Position numbers and translations under genes: made by a program. Positions 47,598 to 60,137 of a stretch of DNA of 64,000 bases are shown piece after piece. The stretch covers positions 1-64,000 of the forward strand of contig AZLU01000157.1 in NCBI GenBank assembly GCA_002224055.1, read 5' to 3'. The stretch is from Pezizomycotina sp. ARF18. Taxonomy: Eukaryota > Ascomycota. Under the pieces are notes generated by a model. It made no database searches. It saw nothing but the letters and a program-made list of their open reading frames with translations, and was not told where the DNA came from. How positions within the stretch are numbered: position 1 is the first letter of the stretch; every line of letters starts with the position of its first letter.

Positions 47598-47997
47598 TCA
47601 AGAACGGTCGTCACCCGGACGCTTATCCCGATCTACCTGCCTGTCCGGCCAGTATCGCCACTTCCTCAAATCAACCTTCCGCGTCTGTAGCTCCTTGATA
47701 GCTCTCCTGAGGTCGTGAGCGTCCTGGCTGTCGTAGTCCCACTCCATCCCAGCATCCTCCGTCTCCTTCTTCCGCTGGGTGAGGTAGTCCTTGGTACAAC
47801 GCGGCAGCGCCTGTGGATTTCGTTCGGGCGGATCTTGAGAGGGTCGCACATAGCCCCTCCCTTTCGTCGTCCTTCTGGTCCCACTGGCCGCGCTTATGCT
47901 CGGGGACGTTGGTCAGCCTGCTCACGAGATGACACGGCTGAGCATTAGCTGGTGCGGAATGGCCGCAGTTCCATAAATCGTGGATATGCCAACACAT
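47598..47997 (-). pseudogene. Cys/His N-terminus plus coiled-coil protein (frame-broken)
   Basis: Starts at ATG 47997 with MCWHIHDLWNCGHSAPANAQ followed by PC. The C..CGH..PC layout recurs at the start of small fungal proteins and may bind metal. The frame then shifts near 47860 and again near 47820, leading to PRCTKDYLTQRKKETEDAGM and LRRAIKELQTRKVDLRKW, a charged coil, ending at 47598. A Cys head on a coiled-coil tail resembles the intact gene at 35219. Function unknown. Confidence 0.5.
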
Positions 47998-48081
47998 ATT
48001 TGCTGCTTTAGTGGTAGGTTGTCGAGATTTAGGAGTATGTCTTGTCTGTATATAGGTCGTTAGAGTTATTTCTTGCAGCAA

Positions 48082-49173
48082 ATAGTAGTTGTCTCTGTAT
48101 GTAGATTTGGAAGAGAGGACCGGACTGAGAGCTCAAGAAGGTAAAGTAAGGTTACTTTTATAGACTTTTTTACTCACTTTTTCATGACTTTTAGTGACCC
48201 TTCGAGGCCTCACTACCTTTACCCTTTCTTCAAGCTCGACATGTTTTGTAGTAGAGTAACCTGCACCAACTCACGACTCTTCTTTCAAGTGCAGTATCGT
48301 GAGCTTGGCTTGGCTATTTTTTATACTCGTCTATCAAAATCATCAGAACTTCATCTTCTACGGTTCGGAGCTTGAGCGATCATCGAGGGACCTCAATAAA
48401 TATCACCCGCAGATTAAAAATGCATCAGATATGGATGAATTGTGTATGTCACAGAGGGTCTCCAAGCCTCTTTCATTCTCTTGCTTTTTTTACAACCCAA
48501 CACCTCCGAAAGCAATCTTCAACGGGGATGGCAAAGGTTTGACCGAGTTGAAGAGCCAATACGTCCTCAAGTGCTAAGATTTACATTCATGAATACTCTC
48601 CGTCTTTCTAAATAGATGGAGCACGTGGAACAAAATGCTCATTCTTCGCGTCTCATCATGACCACGCTTTGTGTAATCACCTACGCCGTCATAAAACTTG
48701 TTAAAATGGTTTCATTTTGTAACGTTGCTTGGAAAATTTGTCCCTACAAAATATATCTCTATCAACAACTTAAATGTCTTGAAAATATGATATAAGCTCA
48801 TGAATTATGGAGTGTTGCCTTCTTACCGTGCCTCCCTGTTATATGCAATCGATATATTCATTGAAATAGTCTCCAATGATCAAGCATCCTATCCAGTGTG
48901 AGAATTGAAAGTACACGGAATACTATTAATAGATTATTCCCATTATTCTTTATCCTTTTTACTTAATACCTTGAACCAATTCTTGCTTTTTCTTCTCTTT
49001 TCTTCTCCCTTTTTTTCTAAAAATTATTTATTCTTTATCTTCAGCGAATAAATGCCTTAAATGCAGCACGGAACGATTCCTTGTTGATACAAATTGGGCA
49101 AATACTTTGTTTGTCCAATCTCAAACCTCAAAGTTCTCTTTCAAAAGCGTGTAAAATCTCTTTGAAAACGAGC
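48082..49173. other. intergenic, no gene recognised
   Basis: AT-rich, with T/C-rich DNA near 48980-49050 leading to the next gene. A short frame at 48421-48577 is unassigned. Confidence 0.45.
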
Positions 49174-49658
49174 ATGGCGACTCAAAACCACTTTCTCCCA
49201 AAGCTGTCGATCGACAAAATCCCTAAACTCCTAACCGACATCGAGTCCGACATCGTCAAGTTCGAGAACGAGTCCCATAACCTCGTCCTCCTCTCGGCGA
49301 TACGCAAATCTAACTTACAGCAACAAATCGATCGTACCAGCAAACTCTTCGTTGCAGCGTCGGAATGCGTGAACGAGGCACGGAAAAAACTTAAGCGCGA
49401 CCTCGCGGAGCTCCAGGCGATCGGCATAGGGATGAGGGAGAAGTCGATTGGTACGACACGCAGCTATCAATGAATGACGGCGACGTAGCTGGTAGACTTC
49501 AGAAGATCGATGCAGACATGCTTGAGCTCGACGATATATTCCGGGGAAAAGATCAGGGATACGCTGGTATGTGGAGGAAGCTGCTGGAGCTTGCGAAGAA
49601 GCTTACGCCTGTTAAGAAGAAAGTCGAAGCTTTGAGTAGTCCACCATCAGCGAATTAG
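49174..49658 (+). CDS. coiled-coil protein, one frame shift
   Basis: From ATG 49174: ATQNHFLPKLSIDKIPKLLT, then a long amphipathic helix, DIESDIVKFENESHNLVLLS, QQQIDRTSKLFVAASECVNE and ARKKLKRDLAELQAIG. A one-base shift near 49430 separates this from DWYDTQLSMNDGDVAGRLQK, IDADMLELDDIFRGKDQGYA and MWRKLLELAKKLTPVKKKVE, ending at TAG 49656-49658. About 160 residues, mostly helix, no signal peptide. No intron seen. It lies 220 bp upstream of another plus-strand gene of the group. Confidence 0.6.
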
Positions 49659-49710
49659 CGGTGTTTATTTGCTGGACTCTAGAATTTTAATAGCAATGAG
49701 CGTTGTCAAA

Positions 49711-49770
49711 CCCCCCCCCCCTTTTTTTTTTTTCCTTTTTCTCATTTTTTTTTTCTTTTTTTTTTTGCCT
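49711..49770. repeat. poly-C followed by T-rich tract
   Basis: 11 C (49711-49721), then about 10 T and further T-rich sequence, in the short gap between two coiled-coil genes. Confidence 0.9.
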
Positions 49771-49876
49771 TTGTTTTCCATCAATAATTGCAAATTTCTC
49801 GCTTCACAACAATTGTACAAATATCCTCCTTTTCAAATCATTGTATCTCCGTCAATCCCTAGATAAAACATCCACG

Positions 49877-50649
49877 ATGACCGACGAGATTCCAGCACTC
49901 CCCTGCTCGCGCCGTGCAAGGTACCCGGCAAGTTCGATAACGTCTTCGCCGATCAAATCGGAATCACGAACTACGCCATAACCCTTTCTCCGCGCATCAC
50001 CAAAGATGCCCCCAACATCATTAGGCCACCAACCCCCCCTCGCGGTTCAAAGCCGAAGTATCACAAATCCCTCTCCCTCGAAGCCCACCTCGCCCCCAAA
50101 GTCCACGAAACCACCGCGCGACAGGAAAGCAATCGACCTCCTCGAGCGCCTCGTCCACGGCATCGAAGAGCAGGAAACTCAACTCTCCGGCGGCGATCTG
50201 ACTAAGTTCGGCGTCTCCACAAGAAGTACGAAATCCTCGAAGATATCAACGAAACGTTAAAATGGCTTGTCCCATTGCGCGACGAGGAGCTTAAGAAGAA
50301 GAAACAGTGTAAGGATAGGTTAACGCATATGGAGAGGAAGCTAAAGGGAAGGGGGAAGCGCGAATATATTGATGAGGAGTTGTATAAGGAGAGGGTTGAT
50401 CTTTATATGGATGCGAAGGAGATGGTGAAGGATTTGCTGGAGGCGCAGGAGGATGCGCTGGATAGGATGAAGAGTGTTGCGAAGCGCGTTGGGCGTTTTG
50501 AGGATAAGGTCGACGATGAGGAAAACGATGAGGAAGGGTTGGAGGACTGGTGGATTAAGGAGAATCTCAAGAGGAGGGAGGTGGGTGAGCTTTATGAGGA
50601 GGTTATGGCAAGATTTACTGATGCAAGGTATTCGGCTTGGAAAAATTGA
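49877..50649 (+). pseudogene. disordered plus coiled-coil protein (frame-broken)
   Basis: From ATG 49877 (MTDEIPALP). A shift near 49905 leads to CKVPGKFDNVFADQIGITNY and IIRPPTPPRGSKPKYHKSLS, a Pro/Ser-rich part. A shift near 50125 leads to AIDLLERLVHGIEEQETQLS, and one near 50210 to YEILEDINETLKWLVPLRDE. The final frame is open to 50649: LKKKKQCKDRLTHMERKLKG, LYMDAKEMVKDLLEAQEDAL, DRMKSVAKRVGRFEDKVDDE, DEEGLEDWWIKENLKRREVG. A strongly charged helical protein of about 255 residues. The PPTPPRG motif resembles PPPTPE in the 15-kb gene. Function unknown. Confidence 0.6.
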
Positions 50650-51346
50650 GTTCAATGGGAGATAGAAACGTGGAAAACGATCACAAGAACCGTCTCCACC
50701 TCTCCTTTTGTAAAACCCTACTAGGAAGAGCAATCGTGTTCTCTATAATTCATTCGGGGAGAAAGACAGAGATGTTATCTTAACAATTAACATTGGAGTT
50801 CAGGGCTATGTACACCTCCCGAAGCGATGCCTCAATTTACAAATCTTAGGGACTAGATCCTAGCGATACCAAGGAGGGAAGCAAACTGTTCGTAGATCTG
50901 CTAGAGGTCCAGAGTCTTCCTAGATTCGTGAATACAATCGTAGTCCGGGACGAAGTATTGCCTCTCCATGGAACTGTATCATTTATTAACAAATATTTGG
51001 AAACGTATAATTTCTGAGCAAGCAAACGACCATATTGCGGGATGAAAAATCTTCGGCGAAAAGTTTTTATTTAGCTAATTTTGAAATAGCCAAGTTGGGC
51101 ACAATTGAGCCAACTTCAACAATTATCAACGAACGCTCTTCGCGAAACTAATACAAACTTCTTCAGTATCGAAGAAGAACACTTGCTGCTTTATAGCCAA
51201 CTTCACTTCACTAGTAAGTCTGCCTAATATGATACTGGACCTATGGCCTTTGGGCTACCTAATGGATTCCTGTTTGACGCTATCGATTCTACTAAATAAT
51301 TTAGCAACATTCAGCACTTTCCAACTTCAGGCGTTAAAATATCGCA
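50650..51346. other. intergenic, no gene recognised
   Basis: Mixed composition with no repeats or recognised frames; it includes the promoter of the next gene. Confidence 0.4.
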
Positions 51347-51943
51347 ATGACCATCGACTCGAATTCTCCTTCCTCATCCCTCCAAACTCTCCCGCCTGTC
51401 ACAGAATGGATCACCACAACCACCCCGCACACCTACACATCCTCGACCGCGACATGGCAGATTCTTCAAGCTCGAGAAGGATCTACGTATCCTGCTAGAT
51501 TTCAACATCATCAAGGAAAACTTCGAGGAAATGAAAGCCGACCTTCTCGCCTTCATCAAAATTACGACGTCCGCTTGGAAGATTCAGGCGACGATCTTCA
51601 AGGGGCAGGCGTTTCGATACGAGTTGCAGATCAAAGGATATTTGTCGAATATTGGTAGCGAGCCTCGTAGCCCAGAGGGACGAAGCCTGCCGGGGGGATG
51701 CAGGATCTTTCGAAGAAGGGCGCCGATAGGAAGAGGACGGAGAAGAAGTTTAGGAACGCGCTGCAGCAGCTCGGTGGGATCGAGGAGAGGGTTAGGGAGT
51801 TGATGTGGGAAGGGATTGAATGGGAAGATAGCGGTACGGAGAGTACGTCTCGGCATAGTAAGGGTAGCGATGGCACGGCCACGGGGAGTATTAGGAGTGG
51901 AAGTACGACTATAGACAGGATATTTGGAGAGAATACGGTTTGA
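51347..51943 (+). pseudogene. coiled-coil protein (frame-broken)
   Basis: From ATG 51347: MTIDSNSPSSSLQTLPPVTE, then TPHTYTSSTATWQIL. A shift near 51470 leads to DLRILLDFNIIKENFEEMKA, LLAFIKITTSAWKIQATIFK and RYELQIKGYLSNI. A shift near 51690 leads to LSKKGADRKRTEKKFRNALQ and LGGIEERVRELMWEGIEWED, then a Ser/Gly/Thr-rich tail to TGA 51941-51943. The order is helix-rich core, then disordered tail. No known family, and no intron found. Confidence 0.55.
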
Positions 51944-53238
51944 CGGAGGATGAGAGGTTTTTCAGGTCTCATCTTAAAAAAAGCATCGCGCGAAATGGCA
52001 AACGAATAACAGTAGATACACACATATAAACGACCGACTCATACTATAGGAAGGAAGAAAAGGCCGTAAAGTTGCTAGTGGTCCGATATGCAAGAATGCA
52101 CAAGGGACTTTATGGGGGGGGGGGGTTAATCGAGAACCGACCTGAAAAATTTGAAGCATTAACTATATAATCCCCCGCTGTGCGATATTGACGAGATCCA
52201 AATCTTCAATTCAAGTGAGGCGCCTCCACACTTATGAGGATATTCGCAAAGAACCAGAAACACCTCGGAGGAATAGAAAGAGTTACATTTCACATTAGAT
52301 ATTTTGACTGGGGAAGCTAGAGGTAATTTTCGTGGCATGTATCGCTACCTTAAGTTTTTGGTGGTTACATACAGCTTGCTATAGCTCAACATAGACCTCA
52401 CTGAAGAGCTGATGGGGTGAAGCCCCGGAACCGTCAGAGTTAGAGAGTGGAAGAATTAAGGGAAGGGAAATGAGACTAAATTAGCTATACAATATAACGG
52501 ATTTTTTCTATATTATTTCTATATTATTCCGTATACCGTGGCGGCATATAGATATCTCGGAATACAACGTAAGGTAACTCGCAGACTTAAAACACTTGTA
52601 ACCAAATCGCCGATTACGATTACTAAGAACACAAATGACCGGCGAGCGCAAGGAGTATAATATAATCTGAAGGAATCAACTGGCCCGCTGGGCTGAAGTG
52701 TTAGTAGAAGGAATAGTTGCTCTATAGTTCGTGCCTGAAGGATTATCTTACTACCCATTAGGTCTCTGTACACTGCGTCGATTGGCGTACAGGTATCTGA
52801 CTATATGTATCGTGTGCGCGAAGTATCGGTTAGCGTTACCAAGTCACGACCCAAGCTATATTATTGAAATGTTAGGCTTTCCAATTTAATATCTTGACTT
52901 GTTTCGCTAGGATTCCATTTTATGAAGGGAAACACATATTTCCACACTTATACGAATCAGATTTTCTTCTTTAATACTATTATTGTTATTTTTAAATCTT
53001 TATGTGTATCCTGGCTTGATCTTTCGCCACCTGTTAAAAAAAAAAAAAAAAAAAGCAGATCCGTCGTGCAGTTCTAACCCAAATTTCATAAATGCTTAAA
53101 AACTACAAACTTTTCAACAAAGCTGCAACAAATCCAACATTAGCAACAGTATTCTACACTAAATACACCCAGTCAAACAACCTAAACTGCAAGATCAAAA
53201 AGAGATTAAGCGGTTGTATTTTAGCCAGGCTTTAACCA
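51944..53238. other. intergenic with 12-G tract and poly-A
   Basis: 12 G at 52114-52125 and 19 A at 53036-53054. The latter is about 200 bp upstream of the next coiled-coil gene. No gene recognised. Confidence 0.45.
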
Positions 53239-53784
53239 ATGGAGAATGCAAATGCAAATCGTCCCCAGCACAAACCTTCGAAGGGCGGTCGGGGGCCGGT
53301 CGCCCGCCCAAGGTTGTACCTTCCGAAAACGTACCGGTCGCTGAAGGTATCCCGTCTGCATCAACATTGTCATCCTTGTTGATTACCTTGTCTGACTAAC
53401 CTGACCCTTACAGATGCCCCCACCACGATCGCCGCTGATCAGCCCGTCTCAGGCCAGGCCGTCGACGACGCCGCCTCTTCCCTCGCCCTCGCCACCGCGA
53501 ACATCGACACCGAGAAGCTGAAAGCAGCAGCTCAGAGACGAGAAATCGGCGAGGCTGGAGCGGAAGCCGCGAATCGTGTGCTGAGGAGCCAACTGCACGA
53601 CAAAGGCACGGAGCTTACGATCCTCAGGTCAGATATGCACCTCGCTGAGACGATCATCGACAATCACGTTAGGCAGCGAATCGAGCTCTGCAAGCGTATC
53701 GTCAAGCTGGAGAATGATGTCTGTAATCTCGGGGTCGTATTTCGGATGACGAGGTGGGGAAGTAGATATTGGAAGGAAAGTTAA
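53239..53784 (+). CDS. disordered plus coiled-coil protein, two exons, one frame shift
   Basis: Exon 1 starts near ATG 53239. The frame that joins the next exon reads TFEGRSGAGRPPKVVPSENV, so one shift near 53275 is needed from the ATG frame. Intron 53347-53413 has a GTATCC donor, a GACTAACCTGA branch and a TTACAG acceptor, and joins VPVAE to DAPTTIAADQPVS. Exon 2 is open to TAA 53784: LATANIDTEKLKAAAQRREI, GEAGAEAANRVLRSQLHDKG, HLAETIIDNHVRQRIELCKR and IVKLENDVCNLG. Short intron, disordered first exon and helical second exon match the group plan. Function unknown. Confidence 0.65.
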
Positions 53785-54249
53785 GGCAGAGGTAATTACG
53801 GGGAGATACGTAACCGCAGGGAGGAAAATAGAGCTAGTTGTTGGTATATGATTTCCAGAGAAAAGGGGAGGTGGGTTTAACGGAGATAATCTTATCATTG
53901 TTACATCTAACAAAGCACGTGAAGTAAACCAAATTCGAGTATGATCTACTAGTCTAATGATAAATATTGGCCTGCTATCCTCAATAGTCGCAAAGGTGTT
54001 TGCGTTTTTGCAATGTTTCTCTATGCGCACTACGGAAAATATGCGAGCGTAAATCATGTTAATTTAATAAGTGTAGCAATGGTCCTTAAGACGCTGATTA
54101 TGGGTCGCGGCAGCTTTGTGATAAAGCGCCCCTAGTCCCTCTACGTCGCAGTCCCTGAGAGTAATCGGAGAGTTCGGAGGAGCATTAGCCCCATCAGCTT
54201 CGTCTACGTCGGCTCCGAGTCATCGGTAGTCACCCAGTCATTATCAGAG

Positions 54250-54848
54250 TCCTACACGGTAGTTCAGTGGTAGTCCCGGAGAAAACATTAGATCTAGATT
54301 AGAGTTAGTCCCCCACAGCCGATAAGTCTCATCCAGATCTCCAGGAACCACCTGCTTCCACAACCCTTCCCCCATCGGTCCCTCGTAATCTCTCCGGGAC
54401 CTGTCTTCGTCCATCTCCCTCTTACAACCCTCACGTTCTGGCAATATGACGCCGTCGAAATCCTTTGCCCAATATTCTGCAAGCGGATGGTTCTCGCCTT
54501 CAACCACTCCGTCACTACCATTTGAGACCCCTCCACCGATAACCTCCTGCGTGCGCTCCTGCTCTTTCCACTCCAACATCCTGTAAATCGCTTCCTCTTA
54601 CCCGCAGCCCTCGCGTCAAGCATCTCGTACGCGGCGACGAACTTCCATTGCGCTTTTGCGATCATTTCTTCGGCCTGCTGGTCGTCTCTGTCCATGGGGA
54701 GGCGGCCTTCGTCCATGACGTACTCGATGACAGATTGGCCTTCTAGGCCGTTGCAGACGTCTTCCGTCCAACCGTCTATTTCTTCCAACCGCTCGATCAA
54801 TTGTTAGCGGCATGTGGGTTTGTGCTCGCCGTCGTTTAGAAAGCACAT
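54250..54848 (-). pseudogene. helical acidic protein with one in-frame stop and one shift
   Basis: From ATG 54848: MCFLNDGEHKPTCR, then TAA (54804-54806), then in the same frame QLIERLEEIDGWTEDVCNGL, EGQSVIEYVMDEGRLPMDRD, QQAEEMIAKAQWKFVAAYEM and LDARAAGKRKRF. Near 54590 the frame changes to LEWKEQERTQEVIGGGVSNG and an acidic stretch (YWAKDFDGVILPEREGCKRE) to about 54250. The codons just before and after the TAA look equally coding, and TAA-CAA-TTG is close to known leaky-stop contexts. A start after the stop would need a non-AUG codon. No family known. Confidence 0.5.
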
Positions 54849-55315
54849 GAGTTTATGGTTTAGGGACGGCCGACGCTACTGAATAAAGGCGGCGCCATCT
54901 CACGGCAGAGTATGTCTTTCGCCCGTGGCAAACGGTAAGGATGCATGACCTGCCTCAAGTTGCTGGTGTAACTCTTATTTCTTCTTAGTTGTATATCTGC
55001 CCTGGAATGTTTAGGAATGATACATATGCTAAGCTATATAAGAGCTTCTATATACAGGAGCTAAGCTAAACGGAATGCAGCGCTTTTAGCGCTTTTAAAC
55101 AGCATAACTCTTCTCCCGCGCGTAGGTCGGTAAAGATTCTTTTTCTTAGGATGCGTCTATAAGGCGCTTCAAGTTATTCACTGGACTTCATTGATATCAT
55201 ATTCTTTTCAGTCTCAGAATTCCTCAGACATTGATGCCAAACGTGCACCAAAAGCTCGATCTAGGCATGTTGCGGAAGCACTGATTTTTGAAATGCGATA
55301 ACAAAGGGATAAAAA
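54849..55315. other. intergenic, left flank of the LTR element
   Basis: No gene seen. The last five bases (55311-55315, AAAAA) are the likely target-site copy. Confidence 0.45.
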
Positions 55316-55556
55316 TGTAGGATGAAGATCAAATTGTCAATTGCATGAAGAATAAAACTATCTATTAAGGGCAGTATCCTGCCGTTTATATATAAAATAA
55401 ATCTCATATAAAATAAATCTTTACGATGTTAATATCTTCGCATCGATATATGCCGTTTATTATAGAGCTCGGCCGAGGTTGGTCGATATATAGCGCTGCG
55501 GGCAATTCTCGATATATTCGTATCGTTTAATATTTCTTTACTACTTATATCTAATA
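55316..55556 (-). repeat. left LTR of the fossil element
   Basis: About 241 bp, matching 60138-60377 along its whole length. It shares the block GAGCTCGGCCGAGGT and the motif AAATAAATCTTTACGAT with the right copy. It is the more heavily mutated of the two at its outer-right part. Confidence 0.9.
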
Positions 55557-58500
55557 GCCTCCCTTACCGCTATAGGCTAAGGCCTCTCTATTTTTTATAA
55601 TCTAAGATAGGGTATACTTCTAGCGCCTACCTTAGTTTAATAAATACCGTAGAGCTAGCGGTTTAATAAATATATTAATAACGTTATCGGCTAATATGAC
55701 GCGCGTTAGCGCGATTTATAATCTTTAATTTTCTTCCTAATAAAATAATATTTAATATTAATATACTTAGTTTATTTATTAACGTTACGAGCTACGTTTA
55801 TAGCTAGGTAGTAAACGCTATATTATTAATTTTTAATTTAACGAGAATTATCTTCTTATTATTAGTAGCCCGATCTATTAGTTTATAAGTAGACTTAACT
55901 AGAGTATCTTTCTAAGCTATATTATCTTTTAAGTTATAGCGCTAAGTACCGTATATTTTACTTTTATTATTAAATAGCGATAGTAGTTTATTTATAAGAT
56001 ATAAACGATACTACTTTTTTATATATTATAAAAGCGTAGCTACTAACTAAGCGGCGATCTTTAGCTCGAGTAAAGTTACTATCTATATATCCCTAAGACT
56101 ATATCTCTCTATTAGTATTACTCGGCTAAAGTATAGGCTATACTTACGCGTCCCCTATAGATAGTATAGTAACCGCTATATCGCGGTATATTATAAGTTC
56201 CTTAAGTAGGTAGTAAAAGTAGCTAATTCTAATTAAATAAAGGCTAGTTCTAGGCGCGTCTAAACTATTAAATACTAAGTTCCTCTAAATTTATTATAAT
56301 AGTTTTTTAGTCTAACGATTTAATTCTCCTTAGAACGGTATAGCTAGGATATTAAACTATTAGTATTACCGTAACTACGTAGTTCTATATACTATAACGT
56401 TAAAGTAATCTATTAATATATACCTTCTATAATAAGTATATTATTCTTTTACGACGATTCCTCTTAATTTAAGTTCCTAAGAAATATACCGCGTTATTAA
56501 TTACTTAATATTAAGCCGTTTAAGTAGCTTTTTTTTAATCTTATTAGCTAGTTTATTATATATAATAATAAGTAAGTTATTAATAAATATAAAATATATA
56601 TCGACGCTTTCTATATTAATATCTCTTAAGCTATAGTATATACCTATATTATAGAGTAATTAATATAATTCTATACTAGTTAATACTTTATAAAGTTTAC
56701 TATTCTAGATTAATAGCGAGATATATAAGCTATATATTAATTTAATAAAGCGGAGTAATATACTACGCCTTTATATATTAGTTTATTAGGAATCGTTCTA
56801 TATTAATATATACTCTTTAGGCGCGAGTATATTTACTTATTAATTAAGCGCTAGATCCCTTCTAAAAAATATAAATATAATATTCCTATATTATATTTTA
56901 AGATTTAACGCGGTAGCTATCGCTAAAATAGCGCGGGCTATAAAGAATTTAATAACTAATAAATATTATATTATTATTTTATTAATTCTATAAATAGCCT
57001 AGAACTATTATCTTATCTTATAGTAAATAATCTTATTTTAAAACGTTTTATTTATAGTAAAATACCTACTTTAGCGGTAGTAGACGCTACTATTTAATTT
57101 TTCTTATATTTATTTAAATTAGTTCTTATATACTATATTTCTCTAGCGAAAATAGTTCTTTTTTTATTATTACCTACTATTTTACTTTCTCTAGCGATTA
57201 TATTACCTAAGCGTAAATAATAATATCTAAATCTTAATATCTTAATATACGATAAAGACTATTATATTAGTAGGAGTTAAAAAGCTATTTTAAGTAGTAA
57301 GCGTAAAATTATTATACTTAATTTATCGCGGTAGATTTAATTTAACGGCTATTAAAAATAAAAGATTTATAATACTTTATACTAAGTTAGATTATATACT
57401 CTAACTATTTTATTATTACCTTTAAATTTTATATATTTTTTTTCTATACTTTTATAGCGAGTTTATTAATAAGATAATAATCCTTTATCTATATATTAAT
57501 ACTAAATAGTATAGTTTATAATATTTAATTTATAACCTCGATATATTTTATAAGGCGTCTTACTATAAAGCGTCTTTATAGGTAATATATTCTTTAGTTT
57601 ATAGGCGTATGGACGGCTTCTTTTTATAGATAAGATAATAAATCTATATCGTAAAGTATCGCGCGCGCTTTATTTATAATAGTTAATAGAAAATATTCTA
57701 CTACTCCGTTTTAACTATAATCGTTTAATATATATCGTTATTACTTATTCTATATAGGCTAGTATATTTTTAAATTTATTATTATTTAATTAATCGCTAT
57801 ACTTATTACAGCTATTATAATAAATAATAAAAATAGAATATAACGATACTAAATTATAGCCTTTTAAGTTAGAGCGTTTCGCGGTATATTTAATAATTTA
57901 CGTCTTAATCTATTTATCTATTATTACTAGTTATTTTTTTTATTTTATATAGAAGTACCTAGCTATATAAATTATATTATTAACTATACTATTAAATTTA
58001 TTATTATTTCTTAAACTCTACTACTTACGGGGCGCTATCTATATATCTATATAAATCTTATATAAAGACGCGGTTTCTCGAGTTATTAGCGCTTAGATAT
58101 TTAACGGTATATATTTACCTATTATATTACTTCGTAGGACGTTAAATATACGTACCCTCTATAATAGTTATACCTAGATCTTATAATAAACGATAAAAAT
58201 TAATTTTATTTAAATAGCTAAGCGCCTAGTACTATTATATACTATTTATTTTATCTTTATAATAAGCGCCTATTCGCTATATATTAAGCTAATTCGCGGT
58301 AGTTTATTACTATTTTATATAGCTATTAGGAATATCCTTTTCTACTTAGCGCTTAAAGAGCGATTTTACTTATTTTATAGTATTAAAACGTTAATATATT
58401 TTAATTTAAGAGATTAAATATTAGTTTTTATTTAACTAATTATACTATTAATAGTAGCTTAGCTTATCTAAATTCTTTATAATAATAGACGCTAATTATT

Positions 58501-60137
58501 ATAATAATTTGGTAATTACTATTAATATTTATTTTAAGGCGTACGTTTTCGATATAAGTAACTAAAACGACGTAATCGCTTTTTATACGTATATAGCGAA
58601 ACGGTTTAAGCTATATTAGCTCTACGAAATTTTTCTATTATTATAATATAATTACTATTTATACTATCGGCGTACTATTAACTATTATTTATACTAATAT
58701 AGTACGCCTTATAATACTATTCTAAAGTATTATTATTTTACTTATATTCTATAGCTATCTATATTTAGTCTTTATCTTCTTTATAGTTTATAGCTAAGGT
58801 AGTACCTTCTAGCTTTATAGATAGACGCGGCGATTAACGGCGAGCCGGCGCAAAAGAAGTCTACCTTATTTTTCTAGCGTTATTTAAATAATACTACTAG
58901 CCGGTACTATCTTTATAATTAAACCGGGTTTAAATCTTTTTTTATTATTAGCGTTAATTATAAAATTAAACGCTTATAGATAGTAATACTATATATAATT
59001 ATATTATTATATATATAGTATATATTCCTTATATCGATACGCTTCGCGGTAGCGCGCCTTATTAATTACCGCGGCTATTAAATCTTCCGCAGCTACGATC
59101 TTCTTTTAAAGGGCGTCTACGCTATTTTAATACGTTCTATTTTTTTTATTATTATTAGTATTTATATTATTATTAATATTTTTATTCTTAGCGCTTATTC
59201 TCGTTACTATATAAGCTATATTATTATTACTCTTATTTTTTTTCTAGCGCGGCTTATATTAGCGTTAGATTTATTATATATAAGCTTTTATATTTTCTAA
59301 CGTACTTCTTTTAGCTTAGTAGGCTTATTATTTATTTAAGATTTATTATAACGCCTTCTATTACTATTAGTATATAATAAGAGATAATATAGTATTATAT
59401 AACTTAAATAATCCTTTTAAGATATTCTTAATAAGCTAATTATCATAAAATTTTAAATTAAAAGCCTTTAGTTTTACCTACTATCCTTTTACGCGGTTAA
59501 TATACGTATATATAATATCGTCGTCTTTCTAATATATTTATTAGCTAAAGTTCTAATATTTACTAATTTATCTCGTTATTTATAAAGTTTATAGATTTAG
59601 AGCTATCTAAACAGCCTATACCCTTTATTTATTAGCGTTAAAGTAATAAATCTACTTAATTTTTATCGCGAAATAATAAGTATTATTATTATATTATAAT
59701 AAGCTATTTATCTTTACTAAGCTTCTTATTTAGAGTCTTAGATTTTATAATAGTATCGGCGAGCTTTAATATACGTAGTTTTATAAGTATACGTCTTTTT
59801 AGAGTAACTAATCGCTACTTTACTTAAGTAGCGGGATAAAATTATAGCGAATTACTTATTATATATATTAGATAGCTTAAGTATACTTAGCGCTATATAG
59901 TAGGTATCTTTTATTAGAGTCGACGGGTATATATTTAGAACTATTTACTTTATTATAGCTAAGCGTACTCGTAATACCTCGCGATAACGTAATAGGCGGC
60001 GAGAGAAGGATAGAGTTATTCCTTAAGAACGTACTACGTTACGAGCTTTATAACGTTACTATTTAAGATCTAGATTATCGTTTTATAATAGCGCGGGATA
60101 TAGCTATTACTTTTTTATAATATAGTTATTACTACTA

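Noticed and set aside
13933-54806. Reassigned TAA codon to explain the two in-frame stops
   Set aside because: Intact genes in the window end with ordinary stops including TAA, and only two isolated cases occur.
55557-60137. AT-rich block as a centromere, a mitochondrial insertion or an AT-isochore
   Set aside because: It is bounded by matching direct repeats with a 5-bp duplication, so an LTR element with RIP explains it better.
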